From the NCBI GenBank assembly GCA_009823505.1, contig VZQC01006256.1, positions 1,226,460 to 1,290,459 of the forward strand: 64,000 bases of DNA, read 5' to 3'. The notes beneath the pieces are model-generated. The model did no database searches. It was given only the letters and a program-made list of their open reading frames with translations, and was not told the origin of the DNA. Every line of letters starts with the position of its first letter. Within the stretch, counting starts at the first letter, position 1. Source of the stretch: Rhizomys pruinosus (lineage: Eukaryota > Chordata > Mammalia > Rodentia > Spalacidae). Both the position numbers and the translations under genes were made by a program. This document shows positions 10,455 through 22,630 of this stretch, piece by piece.

Positions 10455-10686
10455 CAAAAAATATTTTATTAATTTTTTAGATGTTATGTGTATGAGTGTA
10501 TTGTCTGTGTATATTTAAGTACACCTGTGACATGCAATGCCCATGGAGGTCAGAAGAGGGCATTAGGTCCCCTGGAATTGGAGTTATGGATGGTTGTTAG
10601 CCACCACGTGGGTGCTGGGAATCAAATCCAGGTCCTTTTTCAAGAGCAGCCAGTGATTTTAACTGCTGAGCCATCTTTCCAGCCCC
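10455..10686 (-). mobile_element. B2/B3 SINE, minus strand
   Basis: Antisense B2 with GTATGAGTGTATTGTCTGTG, GGAGGTCAGAAGAGGGCATT, TCAAATCCAGGTCC and GAGCCATCTTTCCAGCCCC. A clear target duplication was not found. Confidence 0.92.
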
Positions 10687-11024
10687 TCTTTAAGTTTTTT
10701 TACAGAAGCGTCCTGTTCAAGGAGATATTCCTTGGCCACCCCATTCAAAATTTCAAACCATCTCACTTCTCTAATTTTTTCTTAGCCCTGTTGCTTGCTT
10801 AAGCAGTCTTTTCTCCTTAACATGCTGTTAACTTATGATATGGTTTACCACATTATCTTGTTTCTTGATGGCTCTTTAGGAATTTAGGAAATGTAACATA
10901 GCTTTCTTAGTAAATATATGGTGTTTAAAACATTTTCACACTCAATAAGTATCTGTTGGATTAAAGAATCAACTTTCCAAGATTAGTAGTTATGTTTTTA
11001 ATCATCTATTGTCTTTTTTTTTAA

Positions 11025-11130
11025 CCATAGACTCTAAGCTCTGTGAGAGGGAGGGCCATGTTCCTGTTTTCACATCTGTGTCTTCAACATCTAGCCTATA
11101 CTTGATGCTCAGTCAATTCTTAAATGAAAT
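11025..11130 (+). mobile_element. LINE-2 3' end fragment
   Basis: TAGACTCTAAGCTCTGTGAG, followed by a stretch ending ATACTTGATGCTCAGTCAAT, follows the L2 3' terminus consensus (gain of CTCCNTGAGGGCAGGGAC to CTCAATAAAT). Confidence 0.6.
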
Positions 11131-12630
11131 TATAAATAATTAGAACCAGGGAGATGTCTCCTAAGAGGCTGAGCAAGCTGAAGAACTTGTTTATGTGTCA
11201 TTAACCTAGTCCTCATTGACTTCTGTTGCATCTATTTTAATTATGTGAAAAAGACTTTATTTTCCCCACCATTCTAATAATTCTGTTTAGGGAATATGCT
11301 GTATGTCAGTCCTCTCTGAACTCAGATTTATTAACATCAATTGACATTTGGTAGGTAATGGTTTCTTGCCCAATTAATAAATCTATATTTTATCAGCAGC
11401 TAGAACAGGGCTTAAGAGCATAGAACTCCTTTGAGAACCTACTCTCTGGTGTAACTTTTAGAGCTAATACCTGGGAAGGGTTGGGAAAGACAAACACAGA
11501 GGACTGTGGAAGTCCCAGAACACTGAGTCCTTCCAGACACAGTTGGTGGTAAGGGCACCCAAAAAAGAGGAGCCAGGCAGGAAGAGAGGTGTGATGGGAT
11601 CATAGGAAGTCCAGATGAGAGACCCCTGGCATGGTAATTAATGGTCAACAAATCACAGGAAACTACATGGGAGACATGGATCCCTGGTTGCTACAGAGAA
11701 GGAGCTGAGACTCAAGGTACCCTTCACACTGTACAACAGGTGGAAGATATGACATAAATTCTATTCCCACGTCTTTCATGAAGGATGTGTCCTAATCCAA
11801 TTTACTTAATACTTGAAATCCTATACAACAGGTTTGTTGGTGTATGGATTGCTTATAACCAGTTGCTAAGTTACAAGCCATATCTATGGGTGGGTGGAAG
11901 ATAATTCCTGAATTAAGAATTAGTGATCAGAAGTGACTCTGAAGGTTATTTGCCTTAAATGTACTAACATATTAAATGGGTGAATAAATGGATAGGAGAA
12001 TGATCAGATGAACAGATGGATCGATAAACGAGTGAAGCAAAGTTTTTGTAATTTTATTTAAAGATGGAGCTCAAGGGAGGGTGCATTTAGGAACTGCGAA
12101 AGTCCTCTAAATTAGGGGCAAAGGCAACTGGGTTTTTAGAGAAATAGCAATGTCCATTTCACATGGACCTCTTAAGACAAATGTCTCTGAAAGAGAAAGA
12201 AATCGACTTGGTCTCTGAACAGTATGAACAATTTGTTGTTGAATTAGCATTTTGAACTTGGGAGTTATTGAGGTTTTTCACGTGGGCTGATATTTGTGAA
12301 ATATTTACATATGTTGCAGGACAATTTTATAAAAGCAGAATTGTCAATGGAGGAAGCTTAAGGCCTATGCATATTTCTTTCAAGGGTGAATTGAGCTGGA
12401 GGGGGTAAGACCACATTTGTTCCTCCTAGGAATCTGTTTCTCTTGATGTCTTCTCCTTATTTCTATGGTTGTTTTATAATTCGATTGGATACTGTTAGTT
12501 GGTGTCTAAAGATACAGGAGCCATTGCCCTCATTTTGTTCGTGCCCATTTTCACTGCAGAGAAGATTGGGTCTATACATAGTGGGGAAGAGAAGGAATCT
12601 GACAAACGGCGATGGTGAAGCAAGGGCATG
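11131..12630. other. Unique repeat-poor sequence
   Basis: No convincing repeat or coding segment. A few tetranucleotide-like words (GGATGAATG type) occur near 11980-12030. The stretch belongs to a repeat-poor zone extending to 18 kb, interrupted only by the LINE-1 tail at 12850-13150. Confidence 0.4.
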
Positions 12631-12690
12631 ACACAAAGCCCCAGGAACAACAGAGACACGATGCAAAGCCCAAGGAACAACAGGGATGCC
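12631..12690. repeat. Two-copy 30-bp tandem duplication
   Basis: Two adjacent 30-bp units share CAAAGCC and CAGGAACAACAG-like words (12631-12660 and 12661-12690) with about five differences. A small local duplication. Confidence 0.7.
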
Positions 12691-12849
12691 AGCCTAGCTA
12701 TAATAGACGATAGAACATGGAGGTAGCTAGGTGAAGATTGACCTCATGGAGTGGTTTGTGTTAACTGCTGGGTTCTTTAGCTCTAATTTTCTTAATACAA
12801 CATTGTCTGAGAAAAGCATCAATGAACCATCTCACTTACATTTAAAAAA

Positions 12850-13150
12850 ATACCCAGGGAACAAACTGCGGAAGAGGAAGCGTGGTAGATTGTAAGGGCT
12901 GTGGAGAGATAGAGGTGAATCATGAGACTACAGGAATATAGTCTGGACTCCTGATTGGTCAACATGCCTGTGCATACAAGCCTCTCCAACTGGACTATGG
13001 GAACCTTGGGTTGTTCAAAATTTGGACATAGATACTTGCAAAATGCACCAATTACCTAATTGTATGACATACTGAGTAACATCAATGTTATCTGCAAACA
13101 ACTGTGTCATTATATTGTAGAATCCCTTAAAAATAAAAATTAAAAAAAAT
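12850..13150 (+). mobile_element. LINE-1 3' UTR fragment (older rodent family)
   Basis: ACCCAGGGAACAAACTGCGG, GTGGTAGATTGTAAGGGCTG, GAGACTACAGGAATATAGTC and ACTGGACTATGGGAACCTTG are shared in order with the antisense fragment at 55.35-56.1 kb and the sense one at 51.64-51.96 kb. It ends in an A-rich tail at about 13127-13150. Confidence 0.75.
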
Positions 13151-13709
13151 ATTATCTTATGTATAGTATTGTTGGCATTTTACTATTTTAAGTTGGAAGC
13201 TGCTCTGGGCAGTAGCAGGAAGACTTGGTAGACTGGGAAGTAAGGAAGAATAAATAGAGGTTGTAGGATTGTGGAAAGTCTACAGACCAGGGGAAGTCTT
13301 GGTGGTGACTTGGGTATGCTTAACCCTGTCCTGTGGTTGATGAGATAATCCTAGTCTCCCTGCTTTGGTCCCCCCAGCTCAGAAGACTGGGTTGCCTATA
13401 CAGAACTCATACAGGTAAAATTCAGACAAGAGGTTGAGAGTGATATGGAAGGGTTGAGATCTGACACTGGAAAAATGAAATTAACTTACTGTCAAAAAAA
13501 CAAAGAACAGTATCTGGAAAGGGACTTAGAGGTTGATTGTAGAAGTTTAGAAATAAGCATCATGACCTTTATTTAAAGGTATTTGAAAGCATGAATGGAA
13601 ACAGCTGAGAGTCATTTGGAAGGAAGAATCTGATGATTTCATTTGCAGATAGGATAGCAGAAACAATATAATACAGAGTAAAAACTCTCAGTGGATAAGC
13701 TGTGCATCG

Positions 13710-13805
13710 ATGTTTTAGATTCATTTCTCACTTTATCTCCATGATAACTATGAAGTACATGCCTTGACCCTATTTACAGAAGAGAAAACTGCAGCTCAGG
13801 GGATT
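13710..13805 (-). mobile_element. MIR-like fragment, antisense
   Basis: CTCCATGATAACTATGAAG, then CTATTTACAGAAGAGAAAAC, then TGCAGCTCAGGGGATT follow the antisense MIR core. Short and diverged. Confidence 0.5.
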
Positions 13806-16334
13806 GACGTGGATAGACAGATGTAGACTTCAAGACCTTACCTGTAAAGTGACTACAGCATTGTAGACACTCCTTATAAATGGGAAACAAATGAACATCG
13901 TGCTTGGCTGCGATGGTGAATGTTAAACAAATATCTGGTTCTTTGAAAACAAACAAACAAACAAACAAGGAAAACAGGACAGAGCACTGAGTCACTGTCT
14001 CGCCCCAAGCAGCCAGTAGGAGTAATTATAAACAGCTGAAGCAGACATCATGCGGCTCCACCAGAAAAGCCAGAAGAGAAGCAGGGACTGGCTCTGGAAA
14101 GGGGAAGGAGAACTGAAGCAGGGAAGTTACAGCAGCAGACTGGGCAGGGCCACCCAGAACTGGATAGAGCCAAGCAGAGCAGGAGCCCAGGCTGAAGGCA
14201 TCAAAGAAATCCAATTCTAAAATCTCCAGAGCTCCTTGAGCTATGGTGTCTCTCAGGAAACAGTAAAGTAATAGACACGTGGCCCTGAAACCCTGAAGCC
14301 TTGACTCTCCATCACATGAAAATAAGTTTGAGTCTAGGCAATAAAAGTAGCAGAGGCCAATGAAAAATCCAGAGGTAGAAGGGCAAAGCTGAATGATGGA
14401 GTATCCCGTCTGTACTTAGAGGTTATTTTTCCTAGTCTTCTCTCCTGTAGGTACTGGTGGCTCGTTTATCTCGAAAGGCCAAGTAACTAATGTCTTTTTA
14501 TTGATGAATGACCACTTGCCTTCTGATATACAGCCACTGAGTTAATTTACCCTTTCTGAAGTTGCTGTACCTCTGAGTTGTCACACCTGCTAAGCTACTT
14601 CCATTGAGAACAGAAGGACCTGCTGGACAGCTCCCAAGCCCAGGGCCTGACAAGGAGAGGGTTTATATACCAGTGACCCCCAACCCTCAGCATATGACAG
14701 AACAATCTTGCTATTGAGCTGAAAATGGGAAGTCAGGAGGGGAAGTTCATCAGGAGCATGGAGAGGCACGTTCATTTGTTACCCGGGCCACTGTCCCTTG
14801 ACACCTACTCTGCTCTGTGGACTTGGTTAAAAGCTCAAGGCCAAGTTAGACCTGAGATATCTATCGTCAAGTGAGAAGAAAATAGCAGAATTATCTCCCA
14901 GTCCTTTTGACTTAGCTGAGTAAATTGTTAATTATGAAGATATTAGTCAGGATAAATAGCCCAGTTATATGAACAGGATTTATTTGCATATGAATGTGAT
15001 GGAGAGCCAGAAAGGCAGAGTATCTACCAAGGTGCATGGCAGGAACCAGGTCTTGGTTTGGGTGAGATTGTAAAGATGTATGTGTGATATCAGGGTCAGT
15101 GAGAGTTGCAGCCCAGATGAGGGTTGGAGAGACCTGGGTCAGGAAGTCACTTTAAAGTTGAATGGTATCAGAGAAGAACAGATGCATCTTGGAACTCATC
15201 TATACCTGAGGTTAATGATGCGTGAGATGAGGATGCAACCAGACTTCCGCCTGTCAAGTACCTGATATTGAACCTGGAGCCATAAGAGATTTGGTACAAA
15301 GCAAATGCTTGATGAACATCAATTTTATTTTCCTTGCTTCAAAGGATGTGAATAATGAAGATAACGTGGTGACCAAATCCTCTGTTCAGAGTTAATCTGG
15401 AAAATAACATATCTATAACAATTCAGATTAACAAGAATGATTACATGGCAAAGAGTGTGATAGCCAAAGGTAGCAGAAAAACATAGCTTGTTCAAGGTCA
15501 TGAGAGTGCTTCATGGACCTCGAATTCAGGCTCTCCAAAACTGCTTTAAAGACTGATTCTGGCCTGTTCCTTTAGCTCATCTAGCTGAGATCAGGGTGTT
15601 TGTTTTTAATAAGAACCGAAAGCTTCTGTTTCTGAACGTACTTCACATCTGAGCCACTGTTAGGAATACAGTGGGTCATTCCTGAGCCTTGGTAAGAGCA
15701 AGAAAGGCAGAATAGTAATGGCAGTTATTTTCCACCGTGTCTCCATTGGCTTCATCTCATGGGTCTCTTTCTCTTTAGAAAGTCTGACAGGTAGGATTTG
15801 TCCCTGGGAGCCCCTGAGTTGCCCTCAGCTGGCCTGTGTCGCAGAAAAGCGGGCCCTCTTAGAGGCTTCCAGGACAAAACACTTGACCTCAAGATAGGTA
15901 CTGAGCTTGGCACTGGATGGAGGCTACCTTCAGCTCTCCAGTGACAGCCTTCAACGATCACATTTGCCCAGCATATGCCTAGGGAACAGAATGAATGGAT
16001 TTGTACTTAAAAGCCCTGGTTGGGATCACACAACGAGGAAGGCCAGGGCCCTCTGAAAAAACTAGGAAAGGAGGAGGAAGCCTTATCCATCAACACCTTT
16101 CTCCCAGAAACCGAGTGAACATCCTTCTATTTCATAACGTTTGGTCACTTTTCTTATAGTAATCGAAAGGGCCAGTTGCCCATATGAGGAAGGGTCAAGT
16201 TTAGTGAGCTTTTCTGTGTTATCAGAAGCCCTGAAATTTGATAACCCTAGAATATGACCCTTGGGGACACAGAACCCACTCTGGATCAGACATAGCTGGA
16301 TTAAGTCCCTGATTCGTGGATTTAGGGAAGTACA

Positions 16335-16432
16335 CACCAAGTCTCCATTTCAGCAGAGGGTACTGCATGATGGATGTAAATACTCAACACACAGTATTAG
16401 TGCATAGCACGTGCTCAATAAATAGTAATCAG
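16335..16432 (+). mobile_element. MIR or L2 3' tail fragment
   Basis: ATTAGTGCATAGCACGTGCT followed by CAATAAATAGTAATCA resembles the MIR 3' end (GGCACATAGTAAGCGCTCAATAAAT in the consensus). Boundaries are vague. Confidence 0.45.
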
Positions 16433-17169
16433 GAACTCTCTTGTATGCCATTTTAATGAACACAGACATGAAATTAAAAAAAAAAGTGCCCTCTCCTACC
16501 TTGCTACCAAGAAAAGCCCCTTGGAAGTCTTCCTTACATGCATTTTCTGTTGTTTCTGATCAAACAGCATATTGCACATTCCTTAGGGTCCCTCCAAGGC
16601 AACTCCAACTGATGAGCAGGAGCCAGGAAGCTAGGAAAACAGAGAGCCTTTCTGTCCTGAGATCTGTTAAGCAATAGGAAAACACCCTTTGGGAGTGATC
16701 CCAGACAAGAAAACCCTTCCTGCTCCACACTGGAGGCAAATCCTGGAGTGAGGGGAGGAAGCAAGCCAGCTTTTGTTTAGAACCAGCTGGGTCATCCAAC
16801 CAAGGCAGGAACTCGGTGCTAGCGCCCCCCCCCCCCAAACCCCGCCTGTGCATTCTGTGAGGGAAGTCATCAGGATGGGAGGTCACTATATTGGCCAAAG
16901 CCTTGCCCCTTGGGACTTGCAGAGTGACAAAAGTGGCACAGAGTTCCTTTTCAGGGTGGTCTCTGACGGGAATTAGAGAATCCAGGAAAAGTTTTGATGA
17001 TAGAACATTAAAACAGAAACATATTTGGGGGGCTGAGATTTCCAATTCAGAGTCCAAACAGACAATATGAAAGACTTTGTACAAAGAAAATGCCCTCATC
17101 CTTCCCTTTGGGGTTCAAATGGTAGAGGTTTCCCCCTTATTACTGTTTTCTTTCTTAAACACAAGCCGA

Positions 17170-17580
17170 GTTCAGGATGGAGCAGGGGAGAGAATGATCC
17201 ATTTATTTAGAGTGGAGGAGCCTCTTTCCAGAGGGTCTGCAGGGAAATGCCCTTTGCCTGCAGGCCCCGGGCGCCCAGGCTGGGCTAAGCTGATTAAAGC
17301 TCTATTCAGAGCTCCCAATAACCCAAAAGCTCTGCCGAGGCCACTGATGGGCCTTAAGATTAGCCACTAAACTGATCGCTCTCCCTGGGATTGTGGCTGC
17401 TGTATTTTTGGAAACTGAGCACTTAAAAAAAAATTCTATTTTCTCATGGTTTTGCGTGCGAACCTCATTAATTTCCCAAAGTCTCGGCAGAAGAACAATT
17501 GCTCTAATTCCATCTGGCAAGGTTCTAAAGCCTGAAAATTTCTCATAGAGTAAAAATATATGGAAAACAAATAGATACAC
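17170..17580. promoter_or_regulatory. Candidate conserved non-coding element A
   Basis: This is a repeat-free block with a composition unlike its neighbours. It has a GC-rich core with CCCGGGCGCCCAGG (about 17267-17280). Many homeodomain-type words follow: CTGATTAAAGCTC, CCTTAAGATTAGCC, CTCATTAATTTCCC and GAACAATTGCTCTAATTCC. Such a mixture is typical of developmental enhancers conserved across mammals. This is an inference from motif content only; I cannot see conservation. Confidence 0.35.
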
Positions 17581-17689
17581 TTATATATGACCTCTGCAAT
17601 AGATGGCCCAAGTATACATAATAGGTTATATTCCATACACAAACACACACACACACATGTGTATATAAATGTTTTTTTCCTTGCCTTTC

Positions 17690-17989
17690 TGCCCTTATCC
17701 TGGAATTCTTAGCAATTTGGCCTGTCCCTGCTTATTAATGATGTTTCCAGAACAGAGCTCATTGGTGCATTTTCAGCAATGGGCTGATTAATAGGTGGGC
17801 ACAGGGGAGCTCTTTGAAAGCCAGGGCAGTGCTGGCTTGTTGACCTTGATGCTCAGGGGATAGTCTTGCTTCAAACTATGGAATCTCAGTTAGCATCATA
17901 AATTGTGGAGCCTCTGGTTTTATTACCCCTCTGCCTCCTGCTGGGAATGTTGTTTCTCTTTAATAATGGGCTGAGCAGCAGCAATGAGC
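17690..17989. promoter_or_regulatory. Candidate conserved non-coding element B
   Basis: A second repeat-free block 110 bases after element A, again with TAAT cores (TGCTTATTAATGATG, GGGCTGATTAATAGG, CTTTAATAATGGGC) and a preserved, non-degenerate look. The interval between A and B contains a short AC run. Function is inferred. Confidence 0.35.
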
Positions 17990-18040
17990 ACTCCCCTCCT
18001 CCTCCTCCTCCTTCCCTCCCTCCCTCCCTCCCTCCCTTGC
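17990..18040 (+). repeat. (CTC)n/(CCCT)n polypyrimidine tract
   Basis: CTCCTCCTCC passes into repeated CCCT tetranucleotides. Low-complexity pyrimidine strand with potential for triplex formation. Confidence 0.92.
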
Positions 18041-18198
18041 CCTGTAGATTCTTCTCCCCCATTTCCACTCTCCACCTCTTGCCCTAATCACCAGAGCAGA
18101 AGCAAACAATCACACCTCACACAGCCATACATGCACAAGCAAACCCTACTCATCCATGCACACAGAACACAACCCATGCCCATGCACAGGCAAGCATG

Positions 18199-18222
18199 AC
18201 ACACACACACACACACATAACA
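18199..18222 (+). repeat. (AC)n microsatellite in CA-rich tract
   Basis: A short perfect AC run inside a wider CA/CATG-rich stretch (18085-18340). Confidence 0.85.
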
Positions 18223-18344
18223 GTTTTATGCATGTAAGTATACAAGCACATATAGATGAATCCATGAATGCATGCACATGTCTTCATAGGCTCATACACA
18301 TACATACAATGCCCCCAACCATCATCTTCCCTCTGTATAGCTTC

Positions 18345-18934
18345 AGGAGTTAGAACACACCCCTTTCCCTTGCTTGGCATAGCTAAATCAAGCAGAGATT
18401 TTCAAAAGGTTTTTCTTAAAAAAAAAAAAAAAGACATCAAAGGAAGACAGAAAGTTACAAATCTGAGAAAATGTGAAGAGCATAAAAATAGTCTTGTTTT
18501 CAAAATAGAGAAGTCAGGACTCTCAGTCAGATTAGTGAAGAGCAGGCCTGCTTTCTAAGCAATGTTTTCAAAAGGGCAAAGGTAATTCCCTTGTTTCCTG
18601 GGTTCCCTCCCTTCTCTTGGCCAGCAAGGGCCACCCGTGCTATGCTGGCCTCCGGGCTTAACCTCTACATGCATGCAAGCTCCCTGATCCCAGAGCTGTG
18701 CAAGGGAATGCCTGCCTTATGGTTTACCTCCAGCCCTCTAAATCCCCCTTCCAACACCTAGTGAGCTCCAGCTCATGCCTTTGACCTTAGTTAGCTTCAT
18801 TGCCATGTTTTTAGTGAAGCTTCCTTATCTATCAAATATTTTTCTTTACATCCATGAAAATTCTGTTTCTCCTTTCACAATATCCACACAGTAGTAAGTA
18901 AGTCTGCGTTTATTTGTGGAAGCATTTAGTTAGT
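18345..18934. other. Unique sequence
   Basis: Nothing is recognised apart from an A14-type run at about 18418-18432. Confidence 0.4.
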
Positions 18935-19075
18935 GTCTGTCTCCATTGTTGGAATGTAAACTCCTGCAGTGCAGGGACCCCACATCTGATTATACTCGCT
19001 CTTAGATCCCCAGCATCTATCCCTTACCAGGAATAGAGTTCACATTCAATAAATATTTGTTGATTGGATAAACAG
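18935..19075 (+). mobile_element. LINE-2 3' end
   Basis: Good match to the L2 3' terminus: GGAATGTAAACTCCTGCAGT, GCAGGGACCCCACATC, AGATCCCCAGCATCTA, then TTCAATAAATATTTGTTGAT. One of the clearest ancient repeats here. Confidence 0.85.
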
Positions 19076-19427
19076 CCCTTCTGCATTAGATTATACACAC
19101 AACAGAGGTGACTCCCATGTCTATTCTAGTTCAAGTGTCTAGAACAACAGTCTGTTTCTCTACTGTCCTAGATGTTATTGATACCCTGCTGGGATCTCCT
19201 TTGTGGAGCTGGTGTATGCATGTCTCAGTGGAAGCTCAGAGATTGCCAACTCATCCTTCTTTATAAAGCAGCTTTGGAATCAGGGGAGGTCTCGCCCAGA
19301 AATGTCTGGGAAGCTATATTCTCCACAGAAGTTTGTCAGTAGTTAGTGACCAGCTAATGGGGGTGTACAGAAGTCAGCCTTCCCACTTCAAGGTGGGAAC
19401 TCTGTGGTCCTATTCGGCTGAATCCAT

Positions 19428-19495
19428 GTATTAGTAAGTAGATCACTGTAACAAAATACCTGACACATGCTACTTATAAAGGAAAGAGGTTTATG
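19428..19495 (-). mobile_element. MaLR LTR fragment (MST/MLT1-like), antisense
   Basis: TGTATTAGTAAGTAG, ACAAAATACCTGACACA and TATAAAGGAAAGAGGTTTAT recall the antisense end of ERVL-MaLR LTRs. Only about 70 bases are recognisable. Confidence 0.4.
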
Positions 19496-19600
19496 TCCAG
19501 TGCATCATATCTTTCAATATGCATTAATGAAAAATGTACACATAATTTACATTTCTTTGCATATTTTATTATTTGAATAAAATAAGTGACACTAAATAAA

Positions 19601-19760
19601 CACTTTTTTTTTTGTCTTTTTGAGACAGGGTCTCCCTGTAGCTCCAGCTCTCCTGGAACTCACTCTGTAGACCTTGAGGCTAGCCTTGAACTCACAAAGA
19701 TCCGCCTGCCTCTGCCTCCCAAGTGCTAGGATTAAAGGCGTGTGCCACCATGCCCGGCTA
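19601..19760 (-). mobile_element. B1 SINE, minus strand
   Basis: Antisense B1: T-run, TTTTTGAGACAGGGTCTCCC, CTGGAACTCACTCTGTAGAC, CTGCCTCCCAAGTGC and CACCATGCCCGGCT. Near full length. Confidence 0.96.
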
Positions 19761-21864
19761 ATACATTTTAAAGATGTCTCTGTTGAAGCTCTGTTCAAGC
19801 TGGCCATGACTTTTTCAAAGGGAGTGAGGAACAAAGCCACTGCTACATATGGGGTTTTCTAGTGTCCAAGTGTCTTCCCAGCAAAGATTGCCCTTTCTGC
19901 TTCAAAATCTCAACCATCAAACAACACTATTGTCTGGGCTTGGAGAGGCCATCTGTGTGGGATATCACCAGCTGATTCTTTAGTATCCAATGTATGTCAG
20001 TCTAGTTGAGGTGTAAATAGGAGGAAAATGCGATCAGGGTTCCCAGAGGACTTGAGGGTAAGCCCGTTTTGTTTACATTATCATATGACTGTCATGTGCC
20101 TGAAGCACCTGCCAGGGAACTCCCAGGGAGTTCTTGAGGCTCGGCTTAGCAGCAACAGATGGCAAGCATCTCAGGTAGAAATCAGCACATGAGAGACAGA
20201 TGACATGTCTAGCTAGGTCCTTTCTCCTGTATTAGCCAAAATGGTTTACCAATCCTATTGGAAAACACTAGCACATTAATGCTTCCATAGAGTGGAGCTC
20301 ATAGGACATGTAGTACTGAAGGGCTTGTGTTCATCCTTCTCTGCCATCTTGTGGGCAATGGAAAGTTTGCCAGGGTTCGGGGATGCCCAACCATTAGGTG
20401 GTATGATTTAAAACAAGAGAGCTGGCTAATCTATATAGACCTCAGGATATCTAGAAAGCACTTCAAAGGACAGAAACTCTGTTTAGGGATCTAGAATATG
20501 GAGTCTAACTATGGACAAGACGCTGAGTGTGTTAAGCTTTCATGCTATTTCTTAGCACTGGCTGTGGAATCAACCAAAGCTTGACTTGGGCTCTTTTGAC
20601 CCTGCCCTTGGCTAATTCACATTTTACACTCAAGCCTCTTCAATTGGAAAGCAGAGATAAAATCAAATTTTAGTTTATTGCTTTCTTGAAAAAATACAAT
20701 ATTATTTCTAATCAGCCATTGACTTTACACTCAGCAGTTCAAATGTATTCACCAATAGTAGGAATTATGAATATTATGATTACTGATAGAACATTTACAA
20801 TATACTAATATTTTCCACCCTGGCTACTTTTCAGACCTATAATCTTGATGATTATATCTTTGATAATCTAAACCAGATTTTAGGAGTCTTTACCTAACTT
20901 TCTTCCCCTTCTGTTGGAAAGACCTGCCCCCTGCCCAGTAAGAAGCCCCGGTCCCAGGACAGGAGTGTGGTTGAGTTAGATGGAATGAAAACGCTTACCA
21001 TGCTCACTGTCTACTTAAGGCCTTTAAGTCACTAGGCATTACTCAGGTTGGCCTGACGAATCCTCTCAAGTACATATCTACTGGGTCGTTGGTGTATATA
21101 AGGGTGTAGAGAGAGGACTGCTACTTTGGGAGGGACAGAAGAAATGATGGATTTACATACACCATTTTGCTCATAATTTTAGGTTAAATTCAGTCATAGA
21201 CTTTATGGAGACATTTAAGGTGTGGGTCAGTGTTACACACAGCAGCGCATCCAGCCATGCTTCATCATGTCAAGAGACTGTCATGTTAAGGCTGGAAATC
21301 AGGAACTTGGTACACTGAAAAGTAGAAGTGATCAGAGTTATATGGTATATGTCTGTGTATATACATGAGGGTTTTTTTTGTGTGTGTGTGTACATGTGTG
21401 TGCATCCACATGTATTTGCTTTTAAAAGGCCATAGGCTGTCTCCCAGGGAAGAGGAAGCTTCCTGGCTGAACTGGGCTGAAGCTGACTAGAAGTTTTGTT
21501 GAATCAATGAGACCCACAAGGGCACCCTTCTCTGCCTGTGTTCTGTTGCTGTTTTGAGTGGCAATGGCATCTTGGGGCCAACTTTGCCTATCTTATTATT
21601 ATTTGTGAAACAAACAAGTCATACTGAGTCAAACCTTTCTCCCTGTCTCAGCTTTTCTCATATTTATCTTAGACCTAGAGGGCTTTGGCCAGAGAGTGAA
21701 AGCCCACATAGCACATCTTCCATTACTTGCTCTCAACTTATGTCAGAAAGGCATTATTTGGGTTCGTCAGAGTCAAATTAGCTATAAGATTCGTATTTTT
21801 CAAGTTAAGAATGAAGGATTTAAATGACTTGGTATGGTGGTATAAATTCGTAATCTGTTTTTTA
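19761..21864. other. Unique sequence, one TG-rich patch
   Basis: Two kilobases without a recognised transposon or exon. AT-rich at 20640-20880. A degenerate TG-rich patch at about 21344-21415 is the only simple-sequence feature. Confidence 0.4.
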
Positions 21865-22040
21865 AACTTATTTTTTATTGATGCTTTGTGTATTTCGTAC
21901 ATCATTTTCCAATTCAGTTCAGGCATATTTCCCTTTCCCTTCCCCCAACTCACCCCACCCCATCCCAGATCATGCGTTCTGCCATAACTGTCCTGCATCT
22001 TTCTCTCAGTTTTTTTTCATTTTTTAGCAATAAGTGATTG
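21865..22040 (-). mobile_element. LINE-1 3' end, antisense
   Basis: TTTTTTATTGATGCTTTGTG, then a C-rich tract (CCCTTCCCCCAACTCACCCC) and TGCCATAACTGTCCTGCATC match the antisense LINE-1 terminus at 55347. It keeps going to AGCAATAAGTGATT, where the copy at 55.5 kb continues further. Confidence 0.85.
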
Positions 22041-22130
22041 TAATCTAAGCACCTAGGAGTCAGAGGCAGGAGGATGACTACAAGTTGGTGGTCAGCTGCG
22101 CCTACATAGTGAGACAGTAATAACAAAACA
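22041..22130 (+). mobile_element. B1 SINE fragment
   Basis: TGTAATCTAAGCACCTAGGA, then CAGAGGCAGGAGGATGACTA, then CCTACATAGTGAGACAG, an old B1 lacking its head. Confidence 0.65.
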
Positions 22131-22463
22131 AAAGCAAAAACAACGAAACAAAAGCTAATATTTTAGAGACTTCTAAGGTTCTTATATCTTCTATTTCTTG
22201 ATCCAAGTGCTAGTTATAGGTTCTGTATGCATATTCTACTTTATGTGTATATTATAATTCAATATGTGTTTATGCTTATAAGTACATTAAATGATCCTTA
22301 AAAGAATAACCTAAGCAATTTAAAATTAGAGATTAGTTACTAACATTGATGATTCTCAGTCACCATCTGCTAAATATCTGTGATGTTAATTTGAAGCTCT
22401 GTGTGGAACGGGACTGAGACAGCTCAGCACAGCCTGAACTTGGAATTATAAAAGTTATAAAAG

Positions 22464-22617
22464 ATAGCCAGGCATAATGGCACATGCCTTTAATCCTAGA
22501 ACTTGGCAGGTAGAGGCAGGTGGATCTTTGTGAGTTCAAGGCCAGCCTGGTCTACAGAGCGAGATCCAGGACAGCTGCGGCTACAGGGAGATCCTGTCTA
22601 GAAAAGACAAAAAAAAA
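22464..22617 (+). mobile_element. B1 SINE, full length, with TSD
   Basis: AGCCAGGCATAATGGCACAT through GATCCTGTCTAGAAAAG and an A-tail. Flanked by the direct repeat AAAGTTATAAAAG at 22451-22463 and 22618-22630. Confidence 0.96.
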
Positions 22618-22630
22618 AAAGTTATAAAAG

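Larger units (their letters stand above)
13151..17169. other. Repeat-poor unique tract
   Basis: Four kilobases with almost no recent transposons, only MIR/L2 relics (listed separately), an (AAAC)n run at 13947-13968 and a C12 run at 16825-16836. A 179-codon minus-strand open frame (16560-17099) has no recognised similarity, and I consider it chance. Lack of insertions can reflect regulatory constraint. Confidence 0.4.

Noticed and set aside
16560..17099. 179-codon minus-strand open frame
   Set aside because: No recognisable domain, no conserved-looking splice sites, low-complexity glycine run from the C12 tract, and other frames of similar quality overlap it.
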